DNA of 64,000 nucleotides, from NCBI RefSeq assembly GCF_900101815.1, contig NZ_FNAO01000008.1, positions 274,027 through 338,026 on the forward strand, read 5' to 3'. The position numbers were made by a program, and so were the translations under genes. The notes below the pieces were generated by a model. It was not told the origin of the DNA and searched no databases. It was given only the letters and a program-made list of their open reading frames with translations. Shown here piece by piece: positions 45,372 to 54,101 of this stretch (the first letter of the stretch is position 1; each line of letters starts with the position of its first letter). Origin of the DNA: Pricia antarctica. Lineage in GTDB: Bacteria; Bacteroidota; Bacteroidia; Flavobacteriales; Flavobacteriaceae.

Positions 45372-46151
45372 ATGAATATTAATCAAGAACATTTAAAAAA
45401 GCTCGTTTCTGACTTTAAAAAGAAATCGGATGAGTTAAAAGATATTATTAATCCTATTTTAAATAAAAACACACTCCCTCAAAAGGAAATATTAGAAGTT
45501 TGTCAAGTAGCAAAATTTTCCAAAGATATCAATGAATCGATTAAAATAATAGAAAAAGGATTCCCTCCGAGTCCAGATTTTATTATTGAGCATAAAGGTT
45601 TTTTGAAAGGATTAGAACATACTCGCATTTTTAACTCAAAAGGTGAAAATATTTCGAAGATAAGATCTTTAATTGAATATTCTGAGAGGATTTTTCTAGA
45701 AACATATCCTGAATTAAATATCCTAATTTATATTTCCATTCGGGAAGGCTTCGATTTCAAACAACATCAAAAGAAAAATATTGCTGAAATTATTGTTGAC
45801 ACTATTTACAAGAAATATTTAGGTAAAGAATACCAAATGCCTCCCTTTTTAACTCAATTGAAAATGATGTCACATTCTTTACTCGTTTTTGAATATGAGG
45901 AAAATTATGCAGCTCCAGAATATTTACCTAAAGAACTACTGATAACAAGAGTTAAAAACAAAGAGAACAATATAGAAAAATACAAAAGAGGTGAAAGTGG
46001 ATTAAAAGAGTATTGGTTATTGCTATTATTAGATACAACATCTTCTACGTCTTATGTTCTTGACAAAAATGCGGACTATTCACTAAACACCAGTTTTGAT
46101 CGTGTTTATTTAATGGAGGATTTAGGTTCCAAAATTATTAGAATTAACTAA
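45372..46151 (+). CDS. AT-rich orphan gene, possible nuclease-like protein
   Basis: A 259-residue protein I cannot assign. It is visibly richer in A+T (many AAA, ATT, TTA codons) than its neighbours, suggesting recent arrival. A Lys-rich helical N-terminus (1-70) is followed by PDFIIEHKGFLKGLEHTRIF near 78-97. A PD...E-x-T pattern of this form occurs in some PD-(D/E)XK-like nuclease families, so a nuclease-like core is a guess. Later come two hydrophobic strands and a WLLLLLDTTSST segment. No partner gene is beside it; thyA follows after a 163-base gap. Confidence 0.6.
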   Translation: MNINQEHLKKLVSDFKKKSDELKDIINPILNKNTLPQKEILEVCQVAKFSKDINESIKIIEKGFPPSPDFIIEHKGFLKGLEHTRIFNSKGENISKIRSLIEYSERIFLETYPELNILIYISIREGFDFKQHQKKNIAEIIVDTIYKKYLGKEYQMPPFLTQLKMMSHSLLVFEYEENYAAPEYLPKELLITRVKNKENNIEKYKRGESGLKEYWLLLLLDTTSSTSYVLDKNADYSLNTSFDRVYLMEDLGSKIIRIN

Positions 46152-46314
46152 AAGCCAGTGTACAACAAAATATTAAAACAATGCTTAAATTAGTTTCAAA
46201 TAGAAATTCCGGGCTCGCTTGCTACGCCTGATTTTCCTAAAGGTAAAATCAAGCTTGCCAGCCGCACTGTTTTTATCCGAGACGTCAAAAATTTTAGTAA
46301 GTAAGAAAAGCAGT

Positions 46315-47139
46315 ATGAAACAATATCACACCCTCCTAAAACACGTCCTAGAAACCGGCCATCAAAAAGGCGACCGCACCGGAACCGGTACGCTAAGCGT
46401 TTTCGGCTACCAAATGCGGTTCGACCTCAGCGAGGGCTTTCCGATGGTGACGACAAAAAAACTGCATTTGAAGTCCATCGTATATGAACTGCTTTGGTTT
46501 TTGAAAGGAGATACCAATATCGGCTACCTTCAAGAAAACGGGGTTCGTATCTGGAACGAATGGGCCGATGACAAGGGTGATCTCGGACCGGTATACGGCC
46601 GCCAATGGCGCAACTGGAACGGTGATGAAATCGATCAGATTAAAGAGGTGGTCGAATCCCTAAAAAACAATCCTAACAGTCGGCGTATGCTAGTTTCCGC
46701 TTGGAACCCGAGTGTGCTGCCCGATACCTCAAAATCATTTTCGGAGAATGTGGCCAATGGAAAGGCAGCGTTGCCGCCTTGCCATGCGTTTTTCCAATTT
46801 TATGTGGCCGACGGAAAGCTATCTTGCCAGCTCTACCAACGTAGCGCGGATATCTTTTTGGGGGTGCCTTTTAATATCGCTTCCTATGCCTTGTTTACGA
46901 TGATGATGGCGCAGGTCTGTGGGTATGAGGCGGGAGAGTTTATCCACACTTTCGGTGATGCCCACATATACAACAACCATATGGAACAGGTCGAGCTACA
47001 GTTAAGCCGTGAGCCACGGGCGTTGCCCAAAATGGTGATCAATCCTGAAGTGAAGGATATTTTCGATTTTACGTTTGATGATTTTACGTTGACGGATTAT
47101 AATCCGCATCCGCATATTAAGGGGGTTGTGGCGATTTAA
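46315..47139 (+). CDS. thyA: Thymidylate synthase
   Basis: Makes dTMP from dUMP with methylene-THF as carbon and hydride donor. 274 residues from ATG 46315 ([15 protein letters not shown]), the standard N-terminus; an in-frame ATG at 46219 gives an unrelated lead. The catalytic Cys156 is in [11 protein letters not shown], followed by [21 protein letters not shown] in two parts and [10 protein letters not shown]. It generates dihydrofolate, which the DHFR encoded 5.6 kb downstream recycles. Its stop is 5 bases from that of the convergent DUF1080 gene. Confidence 0.97.
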   Translation: MKQYHTLLKHVLETGHQKGDRTGTGTLSVFGYQMRFDLSEGFPMVTTKKLHLKSIVYELLWFLKGDTNIGYLQENGVRIWNEWADDKGDLGPVYGRQWRNWNGDEIDQIKEVVESLKNNPNSRRMLVSAWNPSVLPDTSKSFSENVANGKAALPPCHAFFQFYVADGKLSCQLYQRSADIFLGVPFNIASYALFTMMMAQVCGYEAGEFIHTFGDAHIYNNHMEQVELQLSREPRALPKMVINPEVKDIFDFTFDDFTLTDYNPHPHIKGVVAI

Positions 47140-47144
47140 TTCAC

Positions 47145-47741
47145 CTATTTAATCTCCCCGATCCTAATATTCCGAAAACTAACTTGCATCTCGTTGCCCG
47201 GATGCAATTGAAGTCCGATGGGGCCTTCTTCGGGTACATCGGCGGATTCGAAATTGAGCACTTCGGTACCGTTTATCCAAACGGTGTATACATTGGCGAC
47301 GGCCTTGACTTTAATGGTGTTCCAATCTTTGGGTTTCAACACGTCGGCCACGCCTTCCGCCTCTACAGGATAACTCTTTCCGGGGATGTATGGTGAACCG
47401 GTCATATCGCGTTTTAACGAGCCGGATATGCCCATTTGTATTTGTTGGTCTTCGTTCCTTAAAAATATACCCGTGTCGACCGTGCCTTCACCGTATTTAA
47501 AGTCCGTTTCGATGATGAAATCTTTGTAATTCTTTTCTGTCCAAAGGATATTTCCCGTTTTTTTCGGGCCACTTTGGGCTAAGAGCAGTCCGTCTTTGGC
47601 GGACCACCAAATATTGTTTTCCGGCACGGTCCATCCCTTTAAATTCTTACCGTTGAACGCTTTTTTCATCTTTGGTTCTTGGGCGGTGGCCGTATATAGG
47701 CATCCTATAAAAAACAAAACTAGTATTCCGATTCTTATCAT
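47145..47741 (-). CDS. Secreted DUF1080 (3-keto-disaccharide hydrolase-like) protein
   Basis: A 198-residue exported protein: signal peptide 1-20 (ending TATAQ) and a single DUF1080 domain with a concanavalin-like beta-sandwich. Marks are FNGKNLKGWTV, FIIETDFKYGEGTVDTGIFLR in parts, and the ending GPIGLQLHPGNEMQVSFRNIRI. Members include 3-keto-glycoside hydrolases, so a role in sugar breakdown in the periplasm is reasonable but unproven. Divergent from egtB. Confidence 0.87.
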   Translation of the reverse strand: MIRIGILVLFFIGCLYTATAQEPKMKKAFNGKNLKGWTVPENNIWWSAKDGLLLAQSGPKKTGNILWTEKNYKDFIIETDFKYGEGTVDTGIFLRNEDQQIQMGISGSLKRDMTGSPYIPGKSYPVEAEGVADVLKPKDWNTIKVKAVANVYTVWINGTEVLNFESADVPEEGPIGLQLHPGNEMQVSFRNIRIGEIK

Positions 47742-47898
47742 CGTGTATTGTATTTAAGGTTATTCCGAAGAAAAGTAAAAAAATAAATCCAATTTGTGAC
47801 GTTTCTATGAATAAATTACAAATGCATCCGTCTAAAACTGTATTGAGCATCGGGCATCTTTTGGGGATTAATTATCTTTAAGGCCAAATAAGAATGCT

Positions 47899-49059
47899 AT
47901 GATCCTTACCGATTCTCTCTTGGATTTCTTTCTGGAAACCCGACAACACACGGAAAATATTTGTGAACCGCTGGAAATCGAAGACTACGTAGTGCAGCCT
48001 ATCGCTGATGTGTCGCCCCCGAAATGGCATTTGGGACACTCCACTTGGTTTTTTGAAGAGTTCATCTTAAAACCCCATGCACAAGGATATACCATCTTCG
48101 ACACCGACTTTTCCTTCGTGTTTAACAGCTATTACGAAACAGTTGGGAAACGTGTGGTGCGCGCGGACCGCGGTAATCTTTCGAGACCATCCGTAGAAAA
48201 AGTATATGCCTATCGTGACCACGTTACTCAGGCCATCAAAAACTTTTTTACCGAAAATCAAGATCAAAAAGTGAATGATTTGTTGGAAATCGGTATCCAT
48301 CACGAAAAACAACATCAGGAGCTTCTGCTGACGGACATCAAATATATTTTAGGAAATAATCCGCTACTTCCGAAATATTCGGAAGGTTTTGAAGAACATT
48401 CTATTGAAAGGCATGAAATGGATTGGATTTCGGTGGATGAAGGTATTTATGACATCGGGCACAACGCCGACAGTTTCTGTTATGATAATGAATTGGGAAG
48501 GCATAAAGTGTACCTACATTCTTACAAAATAGCCAATAAACTCGTAACCAATTCCGAATATATTGCGTTTATCGATGCCGGAGGCTACAAGAAGTTCGAC
48601 CTCTGGCATGCAGAGGGATGGGATTGGGTCAACGCGAACAACATTTCCGCACCGCTCTATTGGCACGATGTCGAGGGAACATGGCAACATTATACGCTAA
48701 ACGGACTCCAAAAAATAGATGGTGACGCCCCGGTGACCCACCTATCCTATTATGAAGCCTTCGCCTTTGCCCAATGGAAAGGCTGCCGACTGCCCACCGA
48801 GTTCGAATGGGAAGCGGCACAGGAATGCTTCCCGTGGGGAAAACGCTGGGAATGGACCGAAAGCGCCTACCTCCCCTATCCTGGCTACCAAAAGGCCGAC
48901 GGGGCTTTGGGCGAATACAACGGCAAGTTTATGGTCAACCAAAAAGTGTTGCGTGGCGGTTCGGTGGCGACCCCAAAAAAGCATACCCGATCGACTTATC
49001 GCAATTTTTTCCAGACCGGGCTGCGGTGGCAGTTTACGGGATTGCGATTGGCCAAATAA
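47899..49059 (+). CDS. egtB: Ergothioneine biosynthesis sulfoxide synthase EgtB
   Basis: Non-haem iron enzyme that joins the sulfur of a thiol donor to hercynine with O2. 386 residues: a DinB-like helical domain (1-150) and an FGE-sulfatase domain (about 180-386). The iron ligands are visible: His44/His47 in WHLGH and HHEKQHQE (134-141) giving the HX3HXE motif at 135-141. The FGE part has LPTEFEWEAA and RGGSVATPK. No egtA or egtC is nearby, so the donor may be cysteine rather than gamma-glutamylcysteine. Followed by egtD after 159 bases. Confidence 0.93.
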   Translation: MILTDSLLDFFLETRQHTENICEPLEIEDYVVQPIADVSPPKWHLGHSTWFFEEFILKPHAQGYTIFDTDFSFVFNSYYETVGKRVVRADRGNLSRPSVEKVYAYRDHVTQAIKNFFTENQDQKVNDLLEIGIHHEKQHQELLLTDIKYILGNNPLLPKYSEGFEEHSIERHEMDWISVDEGIYDIGHNADSFCYDNELGRHKVYLHSYKIANKLVTNSEYIAFIDAGGYKKFDLWHAEGWDWVNANNISAPLYWHDVEGTWQHYTLNGLQKIDGDAPVTHLSYYEAFAFAQWKGCRLPTEFEWEAAQECFPWGKRWEWTESAYLPYPGYQKADGALGEYNGKFMVNQKVLRGGSVATPKKHTRSTYRNFFQTGLRWQFTGLRLAK

Positions 49060-49218
49060 ACCATGTAACAGTGGCAGTAAGCAAATTGCAATAGTTGCGA
49101 CTTACCGCAAATAAAGTGAGTGCTTTAAAATCAGGGTGAATATACCTGATAGCACATCGATTTCACAACATGGTAACCCAATTAAGTACCACCTACAATT
49201 CATAAACCTAGTATTCGT

Positions 49219-50199
49219 ATGCAAGAACTTATTGCCCCCGCCTTAGAAACACAATTCGAAAAAGACGTTTACAAAGGCCTGACGGATTATCCGAAGCATT
49301 TGTCCTCCCAATATTTTTATGACGCGACCGGTGACAAACTGTTTCAGGACATTATGGACATGCCGGAGTATTATCTTACGGATCGGGAGTTCGAAATCCT
49401 ATCCGAAAATACCGAGGAAATCGCACAACTTTTTGCCCAAGGAAACGCATCGTTTAAATTAACGGAATTGGGCGCGGGCGATGGTATGAAGACTAAAATC
49501 CTCCTAAAATATTTATCCGAGAACAATTTTGATTTTAAGTACCAGCCCATCGATATCAGTCAAAATGCGCTTGATGGGCTTGAAAAATCTTTACGGAACG
49601 AATTGCCGCAAGTACTCGTTGAAACTCGACAAGGCACCTATTTCGAGACCTTATCAGCCATTAACGCGGAGAATGGGACTAAGAAAGTCATCCTATTTTT
49701 AGGCTCGAACATCGGGAATTTGCTGCATCCGCAGGCTATGGAGTTTTTAAGAAATATTCAGGAAGTAATGCAGAAGGAAGACCTACTTTTAGTAGGCTTC
49801 GATATGAAGAAAAATCCGCAGATCATTTTGGATGCCTATAACGACCCGAAGGGCATCACGGCCACGTTCAACAAAAATGTGCTTACGCGAATAAATCGGG
49901 AACTTGACGGTAATTTTAATCTGGATAAATTCCGCCACTGGGAAGTGTATAATCCTGAATCAGGCACTGCCAAAAGCTATTTGGTCGCTATGGAAGGCCA
50001 CACTGTGACCTTGGAAAAACTTGATTTGCAAGTGAATTTTGAAGCTTGGGAAACTATACATACCGAGATTTCCCAAAAATACGATGACCGAACGATTAAA
50101 TGGCTGGCCGATAGGGCCGGTCTCAAAATCGTGACCGAATTCGGTGATGCCAAGGGTCAGTATAAGAATTATGTCTTCAGGCGGAAGAAAAAGCAGTAG
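49219..50199 (+). CDS. egtD: L-histidine N-alpha-methyltransferase EgtD
   Basis: Trimethylates histidine with SAM to give hercynine, the substrate of EgtB. 326 residues, the normal length. The SAM-binding segment is LTELGAGDGMKTKILL near 81-96; YFYDATGDKLFQDI and YYLTDREFEIL precede it and FLGSNIGNL follows near 159, as in EgtD proteins. Links this cluster to the SAM made by MetK. Followed 51 bases later by the DUF427 gene. Confidence 0.95.
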   Translation: MQELIAPALETQFEKDVYKGLTDYPKHLSSQYFYDATGDKLFQDIMDMPEYYLTDREFEILSENTEEIAQLFAQGNASFKLTELGAGDGMKTKILLKYLSENNFDFKYQPIDISQNALDGLEKSLRNELPQVLVETRQGTYFETLSAINAENGTKKVILFLGSNIGNLLHPQAMEFLRNIQEVMQKEDLLLVGFDMKKNPQIILDAYNDPKGITATFNKNVLTRINRELDGNFNLDKFRHWEVYNPESGTAKSYLVAMEGHTVTLEKLDLQVNFEAWETIHTEISQKYDDRTIKWLADRAGLKIVTEFGDAKGQYKNYVFRRKKKQ

Positions 50200-50250
50200 C
50201 GGTAGTAGTAGCAGTAAATTACTTTTTCTAAACTCATAAACTTTTTTAGT

Positions 50251-50532
50251 ATGAAAGCAACTTGGAACAATACCCTTATCGCCGAGAGCGACGCGACCGT
50301 AGTCGTCGAAAACAACCATTATTTTCCGGCGGACAGTATCAAAAAAGAATATTTTAAATCAAGCGACAAGCACACAACCTGCCCTTGGAAAGGAAAGGCC
50401 TCATACTACACTTTGGAAGTCGACGGAAAGAAAAACGAGGATGCGGCTTGGTATTATCCGGAACCTAAAGCGGCGGCGAAAGAAATTAAAGGTCATATTG
50501 CGTTTTGGAAAGGAGTGACCGTTCAGAAGTAA
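50251..50532 (+). CDS. DUF427 domain protein
   Basis: A 93-residue single-domain DUF427 protein: ATWNNTLIAESDATVVVE, NNHYFPADSI, CPWKGKASYYTLEVDGK and AAWYYPEPKAAAKEI are the conserved blocks, with Cys48 in the CPWKG loop. Function unknown to me. It follows egtD closely, with a bidirectional terminator after it, so it is likely part of the ergothioneine transcript; whether it acts in that pathway is open. Confidence 0.88.
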   Translation: MKATWNNTLIAESDATVVVENNHYFPADSIKKEYFKSSDKHTTCPWKGKASYYTLEVDGKKNEDAAWYYPEPKAAAKEIKGHIAFWKGVTVQK

Positions 50533-50578
50533 ACTGTCGTTAAATTTACTTGGGCCGCTTGCGATGACGTCATAAAAA

Positions 50579-50607
50579 AAGCCGCAACGTTCTGAACGTT
50601 CCGGCTT
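50579..50607. terminator. Bidirectional terminator after the egt cluster
   Basis: AAGCCG(C)AACGTT and AACGTT(C)CGGCTT form a strong stem with a 3-base loop; A-run on the left and T-run on the right allow termination from both the DUF427 gene (+) and the isoamylase-domain gene (-). Confidence 0.8.
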
Positions 50608-50628
50608 TTATTTTTTGTTCGCTGAAGA

Positions 50629-50928
50629 CTATAGCTCCAATACAGCGTTTTCGGCACCGGCGAAATCGTTCCATTGGTAACGATCGGCTTCTGGCTCGTT
50701 TACGTAGTTGCCATCGATGACGTATTTGAACTCGTATGTGTTTTCTTTTGGAAGTTCAAGAGTGCCCTTGAAGTTTCCGTTCTTCAATTTTTTCAAGGCA
50801 CTGGCCTTGTTCGCTTTCCAGTTGTTGAAATCACCAACAACGGCTACTTTTTTTGCTTCATCGGCTGATACGGTGAAAGTTACTTTGCAAACCGGTTTTG
50901 TTTTGAGATACTGTTTTGAAATTGCCAT
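50629..50928 (-). CDS. Isoamylase early-set (CBM48/AMPK-type) domain protein
   Basis: A 99-residue protein that is a single early-set/AMPK glycogen-binding-like domain: KPVCKVTFTVSADEAKKVAVVGDFNNWK (in parts) and TYEFKYVIDG are diagnostic. No catalytic domain is attached. Small stand-alone proteins of this type are frequent in Flavobacteriia; a carbohydrate-binding or scaffold role is likely but unproven. It has a strong promoter 50 bases upstream. Confidence 0.9.
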   Translation of the reverse strand: MAISKQYLKTKPVCKVTFTVSADEAKKVAVVGDFNNWKANKASALKKLKNGNFKGTLELPKENTYEFKYVIDGNYVNEPEADRYQWNDFAGAENAVLEL

Positions 50929-50977
50929 TTTTTATTTATTTTTGGATTACTAATTAGTTACACATTAAAATTCGGCG

Positions 50978-51009
50978 CAAAAATAAGGGATTAAACTACT
51001 CATTGCCAA
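50978..51009 (-). promoter_or_regulatory. Promoter of the isoamylase-domain gene
   Basis: Minus-strand TTG (51007-51009), 21-base spacer, TATTTTTG (50978-50985): full consensus. Predicted leader about 43 nt. Confidence 0.7.
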
Positions 51010-51102
51010 CGATTAAGATAGATTTATCATTTTCGTACTTTATTTCGTGCTTATTGGCTTTCCTTTAGCAAAGCAGCATGGAATTTTAACTTTATGGAAA
51101 AT

Positions 51103-52191
51103 CTATATGCCTGTTTTTAAGAGTTGCATAATGGTATCTATGTCTTTTTCAGTGTTATAAAAGTGAAAACTGAACCGAATTCCGTCACCTCGCTGCGAAC
51201 AGACCACATTATTATCCTTTAATTTTTGAAATAGCGTCTCATCGCCCTTGATATTAAAAATGGTACTGTGCGATTTTCTGGCGACTACGGCATCCTCTAA
51301 AAGTTGGAGTTCGGTAAATTCCTTTTTTGCTTTCGAGGATAATTTTTTTAAGTGATTTTCGATGGACGTCTTTCCAATAGATTCCAAATAATCCAGGGAA
51401 AACTTTAGGCTTCCAAAGTTCAGGGTATCCAAGTGGCCGGGTTCGAAATGCATCGCAAAACGAACGTCATCTCGAGCCTTTATATCCGTATCGGCTGCGT
51501 TGAAACCCATGGTTTGTGATGAGAATCTATTTTTTATCCCATCCTTAAAAAGAAAAAAACCGTTACCGTATCCGCCCAACAACCATTTATAACCACTGGC
51601 GCCTAGTACGTCGATTCCCGAAGCTTCAAAATTAAAATCCGTCGTACCACAGAACTGGGTGCCATCGGCGATGATTATCAAATCGGGATACTCCTTTTTC
51701 AGGGATTTCAGGAAATCCATATCGATTTTGATACCATTGACCCACTGCACCAAACTTAAGGCGAGCACCGAAATTTTATCCGATTTTATTTTTTGGAGGA
51801 TGTTCTCTTCCAAATTGGCATCCAACGCCACATAAGCAATTTTGAAATCCCGATATTCAAAAGGCCAATTGACCGAGGGATAATCGTTTTTCACCAGCAA
51901 CACCTTTTCATCACCCTCCATGCCCTCGAGCAGCATATTGAGGCCCAGCGAAAAATTGGGTACCAAGGCCGTATTTTCAGGTTTGCCCCCAAAGAATTTC
52001 GCCACAGTTTTTCTGATTTTTGGGATTTCGGTATATCTCGCCTTTGTTTGCATGGTGCTACCACCGATCAAATAATCAAGATCGTGCTCTTGCCGCCATT
52101 CCATCAAATCATCGTTCAAAAGTCCGGCCGAGGCGGTATTGGCGTAAATAGAGTGGCTGAGTACGGGAAAGTGTTTTCGAGTATTTTCCAT
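51103..52191 (-). CDS. Class V PLP-dependent aminotransferase-fold enzyme
   Basis: A 362-residue class V (NifS-like) PLP enzyme. The PLP lysine lies in GASGYKWLLGGYG near 195-207, and IIADGTQFCGT with the cofactor-binding Asp is near 172-182. The family covers cysteine desulfurases, selenocysteine lyases, isopenicillin epimerase-like proteins and the ergothioneine C-S lyase EgtE. The cysteine nucleophile loop of desulfurases is not obvious. Being 0.6 kb beyond the egt cluster makes an EgtE-like lyase possible, but the intervening opposite-strand gene weakens the case. Confidence 0.85.
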   Translation of the reverse strand: MENTRKHFPVLSHSIYANTASAGLLNDDLMEWRQEHDLDYLIGGSTMQTKARYTEIPKIRKTVAKFFGGKPENTALVPNFSLGLNMLLEGMEGDEKVLLVKNDYPSVNWPFEYRDFKIAYVALDANLEENILQKIKSDKISVLALSLVQWVNGIKIDMDFLKSLKKEYPDLIIIADGTQFCGTTDFNFEASGIDVLGASGYKWLLGGYGNGFFLFKDGIKNRFSSQTMGFNAADTDIKARDDVRFAMHFEPGHLDTLNFGSLKFSLDYLESIGKTSIENHLKKLSSKAKKEFTELQLLEDAVVARKSHSTIFNIKGDETLFQKLKDNNVVCSQRGDGIRFSFHFYNTEKDIDTIMQLLKTGI

Positions 52192-52195
52192 AGCA

Positions 52196-52228
52196 TTGAT
52201 CGGGTATTGGGCAATTGCCTTATCTTTG
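52196..52228 (+). promoter_or_regulatory. Promoter of the 2TM-folA operon
   Basis: Plus-strand TTG (52196-52198), 22-base spacer, TATCTTTG (52221-52228): full consensus; predicted start near 52235. Confidence 0.7.
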
Positions 52229-52290
52229 TAAATGAGTTATTTCTCAGGTCGGTATTCCAATATTCCGACGATTTAAAGGTACTACTTAGC

Positions 52291-52689
52291 ATGTTCACGA
52301 AAAATAAAAACATGAGCGAACTTGACCTCGAACAGCACGAACTGCTCGAACACGCACAAACCCGTATCAAACAGAAAAAAACGCTCTACATTCACTTTAT
52401 TATCTTTTTGATCGGGAGCGTCTTTATGGTCTTTATCAATAAAATCCTCAATTATTGGGCGACCTACGATTGGTTTATTTGGGCCATTACCCTTTGGGCC
52501 TTTTTGTTTATGATTCATACCATCAACGTTTTCGTGACCCAAAAATTCATGGGACAGGCTTGGGAACGAAGCCAACGCGAAAAACTGGTCAGAAAGCAAA
52601 AACGTCGCATCGCCGAAATGCAAAAGGAAATCGAGACGGATTTTCCACTGGCGAAAATCAATAAGGGAATCGAGCCAAAAAAGTTTTAA
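52291..52689 (+). CDS. 2TM domain membrane protein
   Basis: A small 2TM-family protein of 132 residues from ATG 52291 (or 125 from ATG 52312). A charged helix (ELLEHAQTRIKQKK) leads into two membrane helices, IHFIIFLIGSVFMVFI and WFIWAITLWAFLFMIH, followed by the family-typical WERSQREKLVRKQKRRIAEM coiled tail. In some Bacteroidetes this domain is fused to LytTR-type histidine kinases; here it stands alone. Function unknown. It is 52 bases upstream of folA under one promoter. Confidence 0.88.
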   Translation: MFTKNKNMSELDLEQHELLEHAQTRIKQKKTLYIHFIIFLIGSVFMVFINKILNYWATYDWFIWAITLWAFLFMIHTINVFVTQKFMGQAWERSQREKLVRKQKRRIAEMQKEIETDFPLAKINKGIEPKKF

Positions 52690-52741
52690 GTGAAATGCGT
52701 TCCTCAGCACCGAGAAAAAAGAACCTAAAAGAAATCAAAGC

Positions 52742-53239
52742 ATGAATACCATTTGTATGATAGCCGCTGCAGGCGAAAACAATGCCCTCGCCAAAGACGG
52801 AAACCTACCTTGGCACCTACCGGATGATTTCAAGCGTTTTAAAAAATTAACATTGGGGCACCAAATTATTATGGGCCGCAAAACCTTCGACGGCTTTGAC
52901 AAACCGCTGCCAGACCGTACCCATATTATCGTTACAAGGGATACCGAATATACCGTTGATTTCGAAGATTGCATTGTAGTACATTCTTTGGAAGATGCCT
53001 TAGACCTCGTCAAAACCGATGCGCTGTCGTTTATTATCGGTGGTGGGGAAATCTACAAACAGGGCGAAAAATTCGCCAATAAAATCGAGCTGACCCGAAT
53101 TCATTACACTTTTGAAGGAGCGGATACCTTTTTCCCGGAAATCGATGAAGCGGACTGGGAACTCATTGAAGAGCAGTACCATCCTGAAGATGACCATCAT
53201 ACCTATGCTTTTTCGTATCTGACCTATCTGAAAAAATAA
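52742..53239 (+). CDS. folA: Dihydrofolate reductase
   Basis: Reduces dihydrofolate to tetrahydrofolate with NADPH; 165 residues, standard length. NALAKDGNLPWHLPDDFKRF (in the N-terminal loop with the Trp and Asp of the active site), IIMGRKTFDGF and IIGGGEIYKQ are the conserved blocks. It serves thyA in the same window and the MetF/MetH one-carbon branch. Confidence 0.96.
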   Translation: MNTICMIAAAGENNALAKDGNLPWHLPDDFKRFKKLTLGHQIIMGRKTFDGFDKPLPDRTHIIVTRDTEYTVDFEDCIVVHSLEDALDLVKTDALSFIIGGGEIYKQGEKFANKIELTRIHYTFEGADTFFPEIDEADWELIEEQYHPEDDHHTYAFSYLTYLKK

Positions 53240-53446
53240 TTCTCCCTAATTATATTTTGCGTCTTCACTTGCGCCTCCTTTTTGAATCTAAGGGAAGGTG
53301 ATATTGCCATTTTAAAAGCTGAGGGGGGCAAGAACAGGTTAAGATAAATTTTCAATCCGCGGATCGGAGTTGATAAAAAAGCGGACATTGCCGACCGGGA
53401 GGTCGAATTCGGGTATAAAGTTTGACTAATACTTAAAATAAACGGT

Positions 53447-54034
53447 TCAACTGACCGCTTTAGAAACTATAGCAAGTGATTTTTTGGATAGCGGCAGCCC
53501 CATTGCAGCCTGATGTCCCTTTTCGGACATTTTTCGCCAAGTTTTACGAAGGATGTCGATAATCTTGTCCTCGGAATGTTCCCCAGTAAAAGGCTCGAAA
53601 TAATGTTCAAGAAACACGAGGCAGATCACATCCTCCAAGGTCTGGGTATCCTCATTTTTCTTAAGTGCTTTCTTTTGTAATAGGAAGCCCACCTTGTCTA
53701 TAGTTTCTTGGGAATAGCAGATATCTTCCAATATTTCGGACGCTTTTTGCACGTGAAACTTTTTAAGATCTTGACGCCATTTCAAATAACCCACCCTATT
53801 CATATCATAGGAATGTCTGGGGATTTCCCACCGACAGATATGCTGGCAACGTGCGGTCAATTGCAAGGCCTCCGAAGCATCGGGTGCAAAATCGTTCAGT
53901 TTTTCAGTCATGCGGATGGCGTACAATGCTTCCTTTGGGTAGGTATTGCCCATATATATTTCAGTATTGGGATCTTTCGCATTTGCATCGTCGAACCTTT
54001 GAAAAGCCTGTAACAATTTGTCAGTGGTAGCCAT
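53447..54034 (-). CDS. DUF4202 domain protein
   Basis: A 195-residue alpha-helical DUF4202 protein. The conserved arrangement TARCQHICRWEIPR near 62-75, then YLKWRQDLKKFHV and VCLVFLEHYF with a late DIL(R)KTWRKMS segment is typical, and its His/Asp distribution recalls HD-type hydrolases, though I cannot confirm metal binding. Function unknown. Its neighbours (folA, murI) do not suggest a pathway. Confidence 0.87.
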   Translation of the reverse strand: MATTDKLLQAFQRFDDANAKDPNTEIYMGNTYPKEALYAIRMTEKLNDFAPDASEALQLTARCQHICRWEIPRHSYDMNRVGYLKWRQDLKKFHVQKASEILEDICYSQETIDKVGFLLQKKALKKNEDTQTLEDVICLVFLEHYFEPFTGEHSEDKIIDILRKTWRKMSEKGHQAAMGLPLSKKSLAIVSKAVS

Positions 54035-54101
54035 GTAACCTATTTTTGGGCTAAAATCTTAGTGCCTTAATTTGTGGCCTTTCTTCAATCAATCGTATAC
54101 C

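Noticed and set aside
51793-52290. Upstream extension of the 2TM protein frame to 298 codons
   Set aside because: The first 166 codons are antisense to the class V aminotransferase; a full-consensus promoter at 52196-52228 places the true start downstream.
52291-53239. thyA-folA operon
   Set aside because: The two genes are in the same orientation but 5.6 kb apart with opposite-strand genes and separate promoters between.
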